64,000 nt of DNA from NCBI GenBank assembly GCA_020796225.1, contig CM036753.1:65194865-65258864 (forward strand), in the 5' to 3' direction. The stretch's first letter is position 1. Each line of letters begins with the position of its first letter. A program made the position numbers and the translations under genes. Source of the stretch: Arion vulgaris. Its lineage: Eukaryota; Mollusca; Gastropoda; Stylommatophora; Arionidae. This document shows, piece by piece, positions 10,840-22,017 of the stretch. The notes beneath the pieces were generated by a model. It was not told the DNA's origin. It did no database searches and saw only the letters and a list, made by a program, of their open reading frames with translations.

Positions 10840-11200
10840 GCACTTCAAGTAGTAGCATATCCCTTGCGGAACGTCACTATCATCACATCCCGTCACTCTC
10901 TGTCTCTAGCAAGCTCTAACCCTTCTTCCAGCGTCATGTTTTCTTTGATGTCCTGCTGCCGCCTTCGTCTTTGTCGTCGTCCTCTGCCTCGTATTACAGG
11001 AACCGTGGTTTCTATTACCGTTCTCTCCAAACCACTATGACGTTTAACATGGCCACAAAATTGCATCTTTCGGTCATCTTTTTGAATCAATGCTCTTCGA
11101 TATGCAGGTCTTGTAGGATGTCTTTGTTGTTTCGCTGTCCAGAATGTTCTAAGAACCTTTCTATAACATATTGTTTCAATTTTGTTCTTTAATGTTTGTG
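10840..11200 (-). mobile_element. RTE-type LINE 3' end
   Basis: Minus-strand translation reads RRALIQKDDRKMQFCGHVKR then ERTVIETTVPVIRGRGRRQR and RQQDIKENMTLEEGLELARD. This is the GH block, basic GRGRR run and acidic tail seen at the 3' end of RTE-like elements elsewhere in the window (21120, 24330, 55270). A TC microsatellite follows at 11205-11226. Confidence 0.65.
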
Positions 11201-11229
11201 TTAGATCTCTCTCTCTCTCTCTCTCGATC

Positions 11230-12620
11230 GTTCTTTTTCGGTCATTTTTATCATTCTTATTGTGATATATAAACAGCCGATACCAAGAACGTTTTTTACG
11301 TCACATCGTTCAGGACATTTGGAGCTCTAGTGCTTATCTTTCGGAGAAGTGTCCGATTTCAACCAGCGTTTATTGGGTTCGCTCTCCGTCAGCCTTTGGC
11401 TGACCCAGCCAACCTGAGGTTGCTATTTTCTTTTAGGGTAGCGACCCTTAGACGACCTGCCCTCCCGTATTGTTGAGCGTCTTCTGCCCAGAAAACCTGT
11501 CTTTTTATGGACTACTTAGTTTTCCTGCTGTCCAGTTTTGTGCACGGTTTACTCCGCTAGCTTTTGATTATCCCCAATCAAATTACAAGGCAGCAGTAGT
11601 TCCCTGCTAGCGGAAACGCGCACTGTATTCAGCCTCTGTTGGGCTTTCCAATTTTTCTGCACATTTGGGTGATCCGCTCACCATCCCGCCTGCCACACCT
11701 GCCGCATGAGTGCACCCTCTGCCCTGGTGCCTGCCCCCCCATCTTCATCAGTTCTCACCGTGCTCACATTTATCATGCCTCTAGGCTGTCCGGACACAGG
11801 ACTCAACTCGGGACCCCACCTTTGGGCTTCGAGTTTTGCCTTATGTGGGCCAACGTGCAACTTATCTCGGGCTCAAGTTTCGATCCACGCTGGCCACGTT
11901 CTTCTCTGGATGCACCCCTCATCCCTTTATGGTTATCCGTTCAACTTTTTTCCATCGGCCGGGAGAGACGTGCATTAATAGTCACTGGGATTCCACTCGT
12001 CTGTGTTGCGACCTGATCCCATCCAACGTGACTACGTCTGCATCTCTACTACCGCCAGAGAAGCTCTCCCTTGATCCCTACCCGCTTAGTCAGACAGGAA
12101 CCAATGTCTGTTTCCAGGGTCACCACGAAAAGGTGGGTTAGGATCTTGATTAGTGCCAGTTCACTAATCCTGTCGCGGCGTTGTCCCCATGCGCTTTTGA
12201 CCCCATGTTTGTGTTATGATCCACGATTCACATCCATATGTTGCGACAGGGTGTATGCACAAAGGGCACATGCTTATGTTTATTTTTCGCCTCTCCTCGT
12301 GGAGCATGGGATTTCAACAGTTGTTTGCCACTTATTCATGCTTCTGGCTGTTTACTTGATGACTTTTCAGGGTAGTCCAGCTTTCTTCATTTCTTCCAGA
12401 AAATTCCGTCTTTAGGTCTGTTTAGTATGGCCTCTTTTCCGTTTTCCGAGCGGGTTCCACTCAAGTGCTTTAGTGACATTCAACTGTGTCTTTTGAAGTG
12501 TATGCCCGAGCCATCACCCTTTTCTTCTCAACCTGGGTCATTATGGTTTCCTGTCATGTTCTTATCCATAAGTCTGTGTTTGCAACTCTGTCATATCATC
12601 TCAGTCTGAGAATCTACCGA
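11230..12620. other. GC-richer stretch, unresolved; contains repeat H (about 12284-12480)
   Basis: More C-rich than its surroundings, with several open frames of 60-125 codons but no domain I can name. The part from 12284 (ctcctcgtggagcat, later gcgggttccac) is shared with 36072-36240 and partly 27590-27680, so at least that part is a dispersed repeat. The rest could be an old retroelement; I see no splice-site pairing or conserved motif supporting a gene. Confidence 0.4.
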
Positions 12621-13370
12621 AGACATCTGTTGACAAAAGTCTGAATCGTATGTGTGTTTAACTTGGTGATTCGCCACATTTCAGAGCTATATAGACTTCA
12701 CATTTGGCTAGGAAACGGCACATGTAAGATAAAAAAAAAATGTTCCCAAAGGAATTGATGTCCATACTTGTCGATTTGCTGTCGAACTTGTGAGAACAAC
12801 ATTATTATACATGTTTGTTGTTTTGTTTGAGATACAATGTTACTTCTCCTTAGCTTATTTCTTTTCATCTGATTTCTTATTGTGTGTTGAACAAGAGTAT
12901 ACTATTAAGTGTATATTACATTTTTATTTTGCAATAAAATAATGTTCTTCTGAAGTCACGGTTCGCAATTTAATGTCGTGTTTACAGTTAAACTATTGGC
13001 GCCGAGAAAAAATGAAGGCCGTGGTTCAATTTAAGTTTTGTCATTAATTTTTTTCCCTGGGAGCCTTAAATATATGTCTATTTCTTTACCATATTCATTG
13101 ACCCCAGTACTTCTCTGTGGTTCTGATAACTCTTTATTCCCTATTCGATGTAGACATTTACTATTTTCTTATTTTATTTTTTAAATTTGTATGTTGATGA
13201 TTGAGACGTACTTTACTGTTCTTGATATAACGTGATATACAAGGTTTATAAAATGAGTTATTTTACCACAATGTGATCTATTTTGTAGACTGGACCGAGA
13301 TACTATGTTCTAAAACACATCCCAGCATGTTAAATCCTCTGACAGCACAGTACAGAACATAGAAAGAAAA
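12621..13370. other. No gene seen
   Basis: A+T-rich sequence without recognisable exons or repeats. Confidence 0.5.
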
Positions 13371-13384
13371 CTTAAAGGACTGTT

Positions 13385-13900
13385 CCGGAAGGCAGAAATT
13401 CATATGCGGCGAATTCTATCTCACTGGGGCATTGAAGGCAATGAGAGCGTCGATGTCTTGGCAAAGGAAGGCAATGCCAAGGAGAAACTCTACCAACCAC
13501 TGTCTTTTCAAGAGGTTAAAACAATCATAAAGTGAAAATATGTAATGGACTGGAAAACAAATACTGGATTTGATTATGAAAAAGACTTCCTCAAAGACTT
13601 AGAAAGAATAGACAAGGTCATTATATTTCGACTACGCGGCTACGTTCCGGACACTGCAGACTATCGGTTGGTAGATAGAAAAAACTCTTTAAAGACACTC
13701 TTAAAGTGTCTCTAAAATGCTTCGATATAGACACCCTTTCGGGAATCCCTTGTCCAATATCACCAAATGTGGCACCGTAACAACACAAGAGAAACTCGCA
13801 TAACTGAAAATCGTCGGACTGTTAAGGCACAGAGAAAGCGAGAATATGAAAAAGACAAAACTCTCACATGTTCAACCTTGATCATGTTTGCCCTACTGTG
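13385..13900 (+). mobile_element. Decayed I-type LINE: RNase H, joined to another LINE 3' fragment
   Basis: Plus-strand frames give SHWGIEGNESVDVLAKEGNA, the RNase H signature, then RIDKVIIFRLRGYVPDTADY, which parallels the FRLRTGH region near 26720 and 22600. From about 13680 the sequence switches to the KDTLKVSLKCFDID type found at 56320-56390, a different LINE 3' end. Stops and frameshifts throughout. Confidence 0.65.
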
Positions 13901-14330
13901 TAGGGGATAGTGTTATATAATTGATCTCTACAGTCACTTCCGCACACACCAGACAGGTGCAACAACACATGTCTGAGGCTGTTGTCATCATTGCTAGCAA
14001 TGGACCATTATTAATTAAGAGTATTACAACTATAAATACTCATTCTTACACCATATAAATAAGAAATGTTGATATGCTTGAAACATAATAGAACATTTAC
14101 TTCTACTAAAAGCGCTTTGTACTCATTTTCTTAGCGTACCCTGAAGGATTCTTTAGAGCAAAGTTAGTCAGCTTGTCCGAGGCTGTCGCCACGCATGTGT
14201 ACGTCAGTTGGGGTTATTTTATCCCTAACAGAAAGACATTTTTTTTTACCTTCCAGAGAAGTCCAACCCGGGATGTTTCCGCCACATACCCCAACTGTGT
14301 TGAGCAATTCGGCCGTACGCTCTTTCATCA

Positions 14331-14584
14331 TGTCTGAATGTAATGTGATAACAGGATAAATATTTGTCTCTGAATGTAATGTGATAACAGGATAAATGTT
14401 TGTCACTGAATGTAATGTGATAACAGGATAAATATTTGTCTCTGAATGTAATGTGATAACAGGATAAATGTTTGTCTCTGAATGTAATGTGATAACAGGA
14501 TAAATATTTGTCTCTGAATGTAATGTGATAACAGGATAAATGTTTGTCTCTGAATGTAATGTGATAACAGGATAAATATTTGTC
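14331..14584. repeat. 36-bp tandem repeat, 7 copies
   Basis: Unit ctgaatgtaatgtgataaca plus ggataaatatttgtct. Copies alternate between aaatatttg and aaatgtttg, suggesting growth as a 72-bp dimer. Twelve-codon units keep minus-strand frames open. Confidence 0.93.
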
Positions 14585-14889
14585 GACGAACATTTCAATA
14601 ACAGTTAATGTCTTTGATCTCAAACTACTACTCAACCTTCTTATCTCCAGCGTAGCACAGGAACGTCCTTGCTGCTCTCCAGCTAATTACATTTTGGGCC
14701 ATCTTCTTTAGCCCTGTAGTGCGACATTGATCTCTGATTGGCTACATCAGGGCATGTAGAACAACACATATAAGAATTAACTTAATCTGGAGAATCCAGT
14801 TTTAATTTTTAATTGATCTCTTTCTCTCTCTTACTTTCTTTACTCCTTTGTAGCTAAGACGGTTATCTTGCACTTAACATAATATGACT

Positions 14890-15070
14890 ATAAAATCCCT
14901 CTACTCAGAGAATATTGCACAAAGCACGAACTACGTAGCCACGGCAACAATCCTAGGGGTCTTCGAAAAAAAATGCCCGTGGACAGAATGACATAATTCG
15001 CATTCGAATCTACAACCTTTGAAACGCATTGCATCGGTTTAACCACTAATCTACATAAGCCCTCCCGTCT
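14890..15070 (-). mobile_element. SINE-A copy in the putative conopressin intron 1
   Basis: It has gcacgaactacgtagcc and caacaatcctaggggtct followed by a tRNA-like head with a degraded box B (gattcgaatg on the minus strand). It lies 120 bp downstream of the 5' splice site at 15190, in the sense orientation of that gene. Confidence 0.7.
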
Positions 15071-15189
15071 AAAATACAAACAAATACATGTAGAAAAAAG
15101 TCAATGATTGCGTATTGATAACATATAATGGAAAAGAGACAGCAATAGCTGAGTTGAACTTCAAAAGTTAGAAAAAAAAGCTACTCTAC

Positions 15190-15351
15190 CTCTCGTCTGG
15201 GCACAGTCGTTGAATCCATGGAACGTTTTCCTCCTTTTGGGCAGTTTCTAATAAAACATGCATCAGAAACTGACGTTGAGATAATTACGAAAGCGATGAA
15301 GACAGTGATGGCAGCACCAGTAGATAATGAAACAAAATGTTGCGTCGACAT
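15190..15351 (-). CDS. Lys-conopressin (oxytocin/vasopressin-type) precursor, exon 1
   Basis: Fifty-four codons from ATG at 15351. Residues 1-31 form a classic signal peptide: a short polar start, a hydrophobic core AAITVFIAFVIIS, and a small-residue end VSDA. They are followed at once by CFIRNCPKG (residues 32-40), then GKR, the amidation and dibasic cleavage signal. The peptide is identical to Lys-conopressin, a neurohormone of the oxytocin/vasopressin family known from gastropods and leeches. Eleven further residues end at a 5' splice site GAG|GTAGAG. Family genes also place intron 1 just inside the neurophysin domain, and reading through here meets a stop three codons on. An in-frame TAA lies 24 bp upstream of the ATG, which supports this start. 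The Cys-rich neurophysin exons should lie at lower coordinates on the minus strand. I did not find them down to position 1, so they may be outside the window or missed. Confidence 0.9.
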
Positions 15352-16360
15352 CTTCGTTTTATGTTCAGATTTTTATATTTCCTAAAATTAATATCTTTTT
15401 AATCAAAAATATAGTCTCAGTTTTTATGGGCTTGATTTGCTTCAGTAGAAGTAAGTAGGTATACAGTATTTTCCTACTTTTGTTTGTTCTATATTGTTAC
15501 AATTATTTAAAATATATATTTAGTTGTCTAATAGTCAGTACTGCTTATAAGCCACGTTGAAAATGATTACTCAGTATTTAAGTGATTAAACACAATCTAT
15601 TAATATTATAATTTTAAATCGTTTCTTTTGCGTTACTGCACTTCTTCAAATTTATGTTTCTTTTTTACACCACACAAAAAAAATTAAATCATGTCCGTTT
15701 GTGAAAATAATTTACTATCCTTTCCTAAATGTAATTAGTACTAGCTTTGAAGCCCAGAACTCGCTTGTCCTCTACTGCTCAAACACACGGAGCAATCTCT
15801 TCTACCTTGTTAGCAAAGCGTTCACCATAATTTATACTGATTTTGACTGTGCTAAGTTGAAACGGGTGGGCAGGAGTGACTTGTCACCGTTCCCCTCATA
15901 TCTCGTTCGCCACTCTACGACAGCAAGTCCCCGGATGCTTACGCTCGACTTCCGGCCTTACTTTGTGATCGCGTGAAGAGTGCGTTTAGCGTGCAAAATA
16001 CCTTTTTTGTCCACTTCAAGAGCACTGTTGTTGACACTAGAGACCCTGAAGTCTGATAACAGGTGTTTTATCACCTTCATATTTTGATCAGGGTATTTAG
16101 TAACATTCTAATTGAAACGTTAAAAAACGGATATAGAATGTAACAATGTGCACAATTGCACAGAACTATTCTGGCCTACTTTATAATTCACAAAGCCACT
16201 GAAATATGAGTTTAAAGTGGGTAGTTCAGGTACAAGTTGGAGCTGCAGAATAGTTGAATATATAACATAAACGTTAAGTAAATTTGATAAAAGAAATTGA
16301 AGACAGAGTTACACATTTTATTTACTTGCTGTCGTTTTATCATCAAAGTTAACCCCCTCT
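15352..16360. other. Upstream region of the conopressin exon; GC-richer patch at 15740-15990
   Basis: No exon recognised. Immediately upstream of the ATG, the minus strand has aatataaaaatctg, a TATA-like word. It also has an attttag that could be a 3' splice site of a 5' untranslated intron; the two readings cannot be told apart here. The patch at 15740-15990 is richer in CG dinucleotides than its surroundings and could be promoter-proximal, but that is a guess. Confidence 0.3.
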
Positions 16361-16441
16361 TTGTGATCTGTGTGGTTTGCGTCGAGAATGTGAGTACTTT
16401 GTGTCCCTACGTCATGTAGGATAGACATATTCGAGTTTCAG

Positions 16442-16567
16442 CTAAAGTGTATACATGTTGTCCAAAAGGAAACACATTTGTACCGACAGGTAACTGTATG
16501 CTTTTACGAACAGAAGAATCCACTTTTAAGTACTACACCTGGAGTTATAGTGTAACATGGTATCTTC
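16442..16567 (+). CDS. Possible cysteine-rich exon, unidentified
   Basis: After a plausible 3' splice site (gagtttcag), one frame reads KVYTCCPKGNTFVPTGNC and continues for about 25 more residues to a stop. The CCPxG...F...C spacing looks like an extracellular cysteine-rich segment of the kind found at the N-terminus of some family B-like receptors. A GTAACT donor inside it (CCGACAG|GTAACT) could end the exon sooner. Just upstream, 16370-16397 reads CDLCGLRRE and is followed by GTGAGT, 52 bp before the acceptor; splicing would join them in frame, but such a short intron would be unusual here. Weak evidence. Confidence 0.25.
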
Positions 16568-16569
16568 TT

Positions 16570-17270
16570 TGATTGGTCATAGAGAGACCGTCAGAGCTGA
16601 CTCATATCAGTTAAACAAATGTAAGCTGCTATATGCTATACTGATTTAGAATCATTCTCTTCTGGTGATGTCCATCATGATAATTTGTTATTCTCTCTTT
16701 CTACCTCCCGCTTTCTCTCTCTCTTTCATCATATATATATATATATATGTGATGGGTGTGGTTTCAGGTTAATAAAACCAGTTTCCTCTCGTATTTTGTA
16801 AAAACCGACTAGAAGTGAGAATGAACGTGTGGCAAGCTTCCCCACACTGTATAAAAAAGCTACTGAAACAGTGGAAGAAATAAACATAAACTGCCCCTTT
16901 GAGTGGACAATTTTTTGTCTTTATCATATGTTTGCATTGGTATAAAGTGCTCTTTCCTGGGGATTTCAACAATAAATAATGTCAAGCTAGTCGTAAACTT
17001 ATCCTCATCATTGGTGGGGTCAAATGGTTAGCGCATACACTCTGGCACTGTCGATGTATGAAGACACAGTAACATAAGTCTATCTATGATATTTTTGGGG
17101 CGAGTTTCCCCCAATACTCAGCAGAAAGTTCTTAACAAACGACTCCAATTCCATGCTGTCTGACATTTCTTATGTTATTTCCTTGCCAACAAATTGAGCT
17201 GTTCAGTTCCCGGTGTGACACAGACTCGGACAAACCTCGTCTCCTGGAAGGTGGCAATATCAGTTTTAAG
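16570..17270. other. No gene seen; (AT)n at about 16728-16750
   Basis: A+T-rich sequence with an AT microsatellite after a CT-rich run. No coding signal found. Confidence 0.5.
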
Positions 17271-17274
17271 TCTT

Positions 17275-17440
17275 GTGAGCTCATCGTATATTAAGTAGAT
17301 TCTCTAGAATGAGCTAATTCTTATTTTATGTTTGTTGACATACACGCTCTGATATAACTAAAATAGGACTCAATCTTAGGTCGAAAGGTAAGTGCCTCGG
17401 CTGAAAGATACTTTAACCTCCTACATAGCAAACAAGTAAA
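17275..17440 (+). repeat. Dispersed repeat F
   Basis: Contains tacacgctctgatata, taggtcgaaag and ctttaacctcctacatag. Closely related sequence occurs at 25965-26038 plus 26936-26995 (one copy split by a LINE) and on the minus strand at 62385-62520. Family not recognised. Confidence 0.6.
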
Positions 17441-17894
17441 TTATCAAGATATTGGACATTGCTGATTGCCTGGAAGTCTTCCGCCAGGCCAGTTAAAATG
17501 ATCCGCACATTTAAATCACCTAATTTTAAGGGTTGTATTATTGTTGCTGTTGTTATCGGGTACATAATTTGCAGTTCACTTTTCGATTTGTCCTAAGCTC
17601 CACGCACCAAGCGAAGCAGATGAACTGTGACGGGACAGCCCTTTAATAACTGTGAAGCCGCCAAGCTTAAGGCGGACTATAGTTGTCCATGGTAATCAGA
17701 TAATTCTTTTCAAAACGTAAGAAGCAACCCTTGGCGTAAAATCTACGCCAACGTGATCAAATGGCTTATGACCGGCATCTGTTGCTTCCCATTTTGTGTC
17801 ACCAACGTGAAGTTACTATGGAGTGGCTTTTCCAGGGCGCTATTTAGACATGCTAAATTGGATGATCTCTGTTGCCCATACATTAATTCCCTCC

Positions 17895-18030
17895 CATCCA
17901 CACAGCAGAAACAAAGCGCGATACAGCAGAATAACTCAGTCTATCGCATGCTAGAGCGCGATACAGCAGAATACCAGCCTATCGATGCACCCCAGCAAAA
18001 CAAGCCTGCGATACTGACCCAACAAGCAGA
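17895..18030. repeat. Imperfect ~50-bp repeat (gcgatacagcagaata)
   Basis: The phrase gcgatacagcagaata occurs at about 17918 and 17958, with diverged relatives to 18030. Two to three copies of low similarity. Confidence 0.55.
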
Positions 18031-18058
18031 ATAACCCTACCTGTCGTATGCTTGGGAG

Positions 18059-18215
18059 CAGTGGCGGCTCGTCATTAAGGGCCAGAGGGGCCCTTAATAA
18101 TGTGTAACATGTATTTATTATGTAATGGATTAAAATATAACCTAACCCAAAGCCATGATTTTCACGAAAATGTGTGTCTGGCCCCACCAACAAAAACAAT
18201 CATGAGCCGCCACTG
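18059..18215. mobile_element. hAT-like MITE, copy 1
   Basis: 157 bp with terminal inverted repeats CAGTGGCGGCTCGT and its complement, flanked by a perfect 8-bp target duplication cttgggag (18051-18058 and 18216-18223). Eight-base duplications and CAGTGG-like ends fit the hAT superfamily. No coding capacity. Confidence 0.88.
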
Positions 18216-18465
18216 CTTGGGAGTATCCCAAGCCTTTACCATGAATGGATGTAATCGTAAGATAACATATATTTGAAAGCAGAGTTTACTTTCTCCTAGG
18301 TAAGCTACCTACCCATTTTAGTGAGCCCCATCTGCAGGAAGTGTATGGCATTCTGGCGTCAACTAAACGCCATTTGCCGACCTTCTACATTATACCAGTT
18401 ACAAACAGTCTCGCAAGGAGAAGGTCAGGATCTGGATTTAGCTATTAAAGGCGTTTTTGTATGTT

Positions 18466-18670
18466 TTTTCCGATCCAGAAGCATTTGAGCTTTTCAGCTT
18501 TTCGGCTCGGTGCCATGGACATTGTAACCCTTCGGCTCGGTGCCACGAACACCGTAAATCTGGGGAATCTGTGGCTTTTTTGCCATCCCGCGGAATTGAA
18601 CCCGCACACACAGAGGGATAGTCACCGTAGTCCAACGCGCTACGAACACGCTGGGCAGACGGGCAATTAT
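18466..18670 (-). mobile_element. SINE-C copy (tRNA-headed)
   Basis: The minus-strand head at 18670 reads cgtgttcgtagcgcgttgga (box A region), then gcgggttcaattcc (box B). The body contains the complement of gccacgaacaccgtaaatct and ends in a ttcggctcggtgcca duplicate. Other copies are at 44531 and 63895. Confidence 0.8.
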
Positions 18671-18719
18671 TAAAGGCGTTAAGAAACACGCACCGTTGAG
18701 ATTTTTTGTATAGAAAGTA

Positions 18720-18960
18720 AAACCACATCTAATGGCAAGAAAACTGCACTCAGATAGACCTCAGAGAGTAAACGAAAACTTGGAAGACCCAAAATAACAT
18801 GGAGGAGAACAGTTAGAAAAAAAACTGAAAGAAATGAATGACAGTTCGTCACAATACAGTGGACGGTCAAGAACAAATGGAATGGCGCGCATTTGTTGCT
18901 GCCACTAGCTCCAAGATTGTTACAGGCTTAAGCGAAAGAAAGAATAAGAAGGGAGAGAAG
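18720..18960 (+). mobile_element. LINE 3' end (TWRRTV type)
   Basis: Plus-strand frames give LEDPKITWRRTVRKK, then WTVKNKWNGAHLLLPLA and a terminal A/G-rich run. A K/R-rich segment with TWRRxV followed by W..L at the very C-terminus is common to CR1/L2-like LINEs. Truncated and frameshifted. Confidence 0.6.
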
Positions 18961-18999
18961 AGAGAAGAGAGAGACTGCCTCCATACTGCTAATATTATT

Positions 19000-19560
19000 T
19001 ATAAAAGGATCTAATCGCGTGTTTCGATAATTCCTTCAAGACGTGGTATTACATGGTCAATAATGACTTGAATACAACGAAGACGCTTTGATAATCACAT
19101 TATATATTTATAATTACGACCAAGAGTGGAACAAATATCCGGTACATAAAGAAAACAACCGCAATGAACTCCGTAATAATAATAATAATATAAATTTCTT
19201 GAAATGTGACCGATAGAAAAGGAATAGTGTTTTCGTGATCAGCAGTAATTTCGTTAGCGTGATTGGCTGTAGGCGTGGTCTGTCAATGTAGTCATCCGCT
19301 CGGGTGACAAATTTCCGAAAAACGCAATCTCTCTGTCAACCGTCTGTTGTGATATCTCCCAATTTAATGCCGTGGTACGGTCTGTAATGTTATCAATACA
19401 TCGATGCTAAATTAAACAGCCTGGGTCTGATTTGATTCGAAGAATGGGCTCAGGTGAGGGAACAAGACAGTGGCGTCATTAGGAATCAACATATGAGATT
19501 TCGGAAGTTCTTAAATGAATGTTGTAGATATATGTAAATCTGAAATCTGGAAACCAAAAG
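19000..19560. other. No gene seen
   Basis: A+T-rich; includes a short (AAT)n run at about 19172-19192. No exon recognised. Confidence 0.5.
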
Positions 19561-19579
19561 AAATAGAAAATATAGAAGG

Positions 19580-20110
19580 AGTTTCTTGAATTTCTTGTTT
19601 TACAATAGTGAGTGCTGGAAAATGGCTAACAACAACATAAACAAGCTAGAGACATTCCAAATTATAAATGTTTAATGATTATTTTGCTGTGTTGGTTAGC
19701 ATCCGACAATTAGGGTTATATTGCTGTCGTTTGACATCAAATGATAGAAGAAAACTAGTCATGACAGAGATGAAGTGTCTACGTAGAATGCTAGGAGTAA
19801 CAAGAAGAGACCGGTTGAGAAATGAAGACATCCGAAAAAAAGTGGGTACAACATCAGTACTAACTTCATCAAGAAACAACAAATTAAATGGTTCAACCAC
19901 ATAAGCATATTACCAACAGACAGTGCACCTCAAAGAGCAATGTTGCTCCGATACAATGGATACATACCAAAAGGCCAGTAAGCAAAAGGTGGACCACAGA
20001 GATAACAGAGGCGACGAAAAACACTATTTATGAAGCGCACACAAGGGCTCGTTCTAAAAATCTCTTGGTATCCTGACGATGTGAGGTAAAACAGGATTGA
20101 AGAAAAGAAA
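19580..20110 (+). mobile_element. LINE 3' segment, KVGTTSVL family
   Basis: Plus-strand translation includes MTEMKCLRRMLGVTRRDRL, then RNEDIRKKVGTTSVL, and later a KQKVDHRDNRGDEKH frame. The CLRRxLGV block followed by a KWF.H segment marks the C-terminal region of a LINE reverse transcriptase. The same family occurs at 23560 (minus), 30580 (plus) and 59039 (plus). Frameshifts make it non-functional. Confidence 0.75.
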
Positions 20111-20261
20111 GGAAAGAAAGAATTGATATCGTGGTCTGCATCCGACAATTAAGGTTATTTTGTTATGTTTCACTAAAGAAGAAGAAGGAGGAGGAGAAAT
20201 ATTTCAGTTTAGTTAATATATATAATATTGAGCATGACGACTGCGGAGGCGGGACATCTAG

Positions 20262-20265
20262 CTTA

Positions 20266-20297
<32 letters not shown>

Positions 20298-20298
20298 G
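20262..20298. repeat. (GA)n microsatellite
   Basis: Run of GA dinucleotides, slightly interrupted near its end. Confidence 0.9.
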
Positions 20299-20339
20299 TT
20301 CCGAAGGACTGTTAGAGTGTAAAATTTCTGCTCAATGAC

Positions 20340-20600
20340 AAGTTATTTGATAATGATAATGATGATAAACTCGGAGAAATTACTGGCCAACCACTAGTAT
20401 CAACTTTTGTAAGAAAGAGAAGATTGAGATATATTGGGCATGTTTTGAGAAGAAAGGATAACAAAGCAGGCATTAGATTTGGAGGCAAATGTCTAAAGAA
20501 AGAAACGATTACATAGGGAAACCCTTAAAAGAACTTTACCGAGAAAGTCGAGAAATATCGAACTCACCCGTAGTAGAGATTGATCGTGTCGGTAAGGATA
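20340..20600 (+). mobile_element. LINE 3' fragment, short
   Basis: Plus-strand frame reads GQPLVSTFVRKRRLRYIGHV then LRRKDNKAGIRFGG, with the RRLRYIGH block of LINE C-terminal regions. Stops follow. Confidence 0.5.
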
Positions 20601-20779
20601 AATTGTTTTGCAGTCCCTATATAACTTATTAACTTGTCCTTATTAAGTTACTCTGAAAACGAAGATATTTACAACTGATAAAACATAATTGATGGCTAAT
20701 ATATGTGTCAACTGTCACCAAATCAAGAGTCGACAACAATGATTACTTTGGAGCATTGCTGACAAATGGCGGGAATGCT

Positions 20780-21318
20780 ATAAAAGAAATTAAAAGAAGG
20801 ATGAGCATTGCTTTGTAAAAACTAAAAGAATTAACTAACCTATGGAAGGGAACTCACATAAGAACAAACATCAAGTGTTTAAGAGCCTGCGATTTTTCCT
20901 TGGCAACATATTGTTGTGAGACAAGGGACATTGACAAAGCGGCGGAGAAGATCATTAATGCCTTTAATGCAAATCATACAGAAAAGTACTTAGAATATCA
21001 TAGACAGAGAAAAGAACAAATGCTTCTGTTTTGCAACAGCTTGATAGAAGAGTTGGCTATTTAAGAGCATAACATCAAGGAAAATTAAATATTTCGGACA
21101 CATCAAACGACATGAGTGCCTAGAGAATATAATTCTGGAGGAAATGGTGCCTGGAAGAAGAAAGAGAGGAAGACCTAGAAGACAATGGGTACAAGATGTC
21201 ATTGACGATTTGAGAATGACTGCTGCTGACGCCGGCCAACTTATAAAGAACATAGAGTTTTTCAGGACTGCAGTCATGGGAGCCAAGTTCCAGAAGGGAC
21301 AAGCTACTTGATGATGAT
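20780..21318 (+). mobile_element. RTE-type LINE 3' end
   Basis: Frames include YRKVLRIS.TEKRTN, then RKRGRPRRQWVQDVIDDLRM, then TAADAGQLIKNIEFFRTAV and GAKFQKGQAT before the stop. The copy ends in a TGATGATGATG tail at 21309-21319, as RTE elements do. It is 5'-truncated with several frame breaks. Confidence 0.8.
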
Positions 21319-21796
21319 GTAACTTATAATAACGGTATTGGGAGGAATCACAGCCAACTCTAGATAACTAGGCCAGACAACTGACTGGGGTTCCCTGACC
21401 TAGATTGGAAAAGGGGCTGGAAATTACAGACGTTTGATTTCTATCACTGCAAGCTTTTTGCAATTTTACTTAATTCTGTGAGTCTATGGTTATTTATTGG
21501 TGAAAAATATTCATAATATTGATATTCCTTATTTTAAACTTTACTTGTTGCGTAATATAACTTCGATTTAGCATTTTGTGTTGATTTTACAATGAATTCG
21601 TCTATATACACCAATATTGAAATGCGAGGTCACGTGGTGTAGTTGTGGTCTGATTTCCCATAATTCTTACCCGAGTCCGAAGGCCCATAAGTTTATAGTT
21701 GGCTCTGGAGGAATACACTATTAAATCTAACGACTGAGAGTATACACAGCAGAAAAAAAAACCTTTAACAAATTTATTCCTTTTTCTTACTAGATT

Positions 21797-21995
21797 GGAT
21801 GATTGATGGAGTTAGTGTGAGTAAGTGATTGGTTGAGTGAATGATTGATTGAGTGATAGCACCATCATCATTGCACTTAGATGAATAACAATTTATGCTC
21901 TTCATAATCTCTTTCTTACACAGGAAGATTTTATCAACAGTGCACGAATTCCGTAAAACCAACGAAGATCAGAATGTAGTTTTTGAAATGAACTA
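21797..21995 (-). mobile_element. SINE-B, 5'-truncated
   Basis: The tail side, with ATTG-like repeats at 21800-21860, leads into caccatcatcattgcactta and cagtgcacgaattccgtaaa, matching the 3' half of SINE-B. The tRNA head is missing. Confidence 0.7.
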
Positions 21996-22017
21996 AATGC
22001 ATGAAAAATTGTACTAA

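Noticed and set aside
14331..14584. Resemblance of ataacaggataaat to a homing endonuclease site
   Set aside because: Partial match to a long recognition sequence in an A+T-rich repeat; expected by chance, and no endonuclease gene is nearby.
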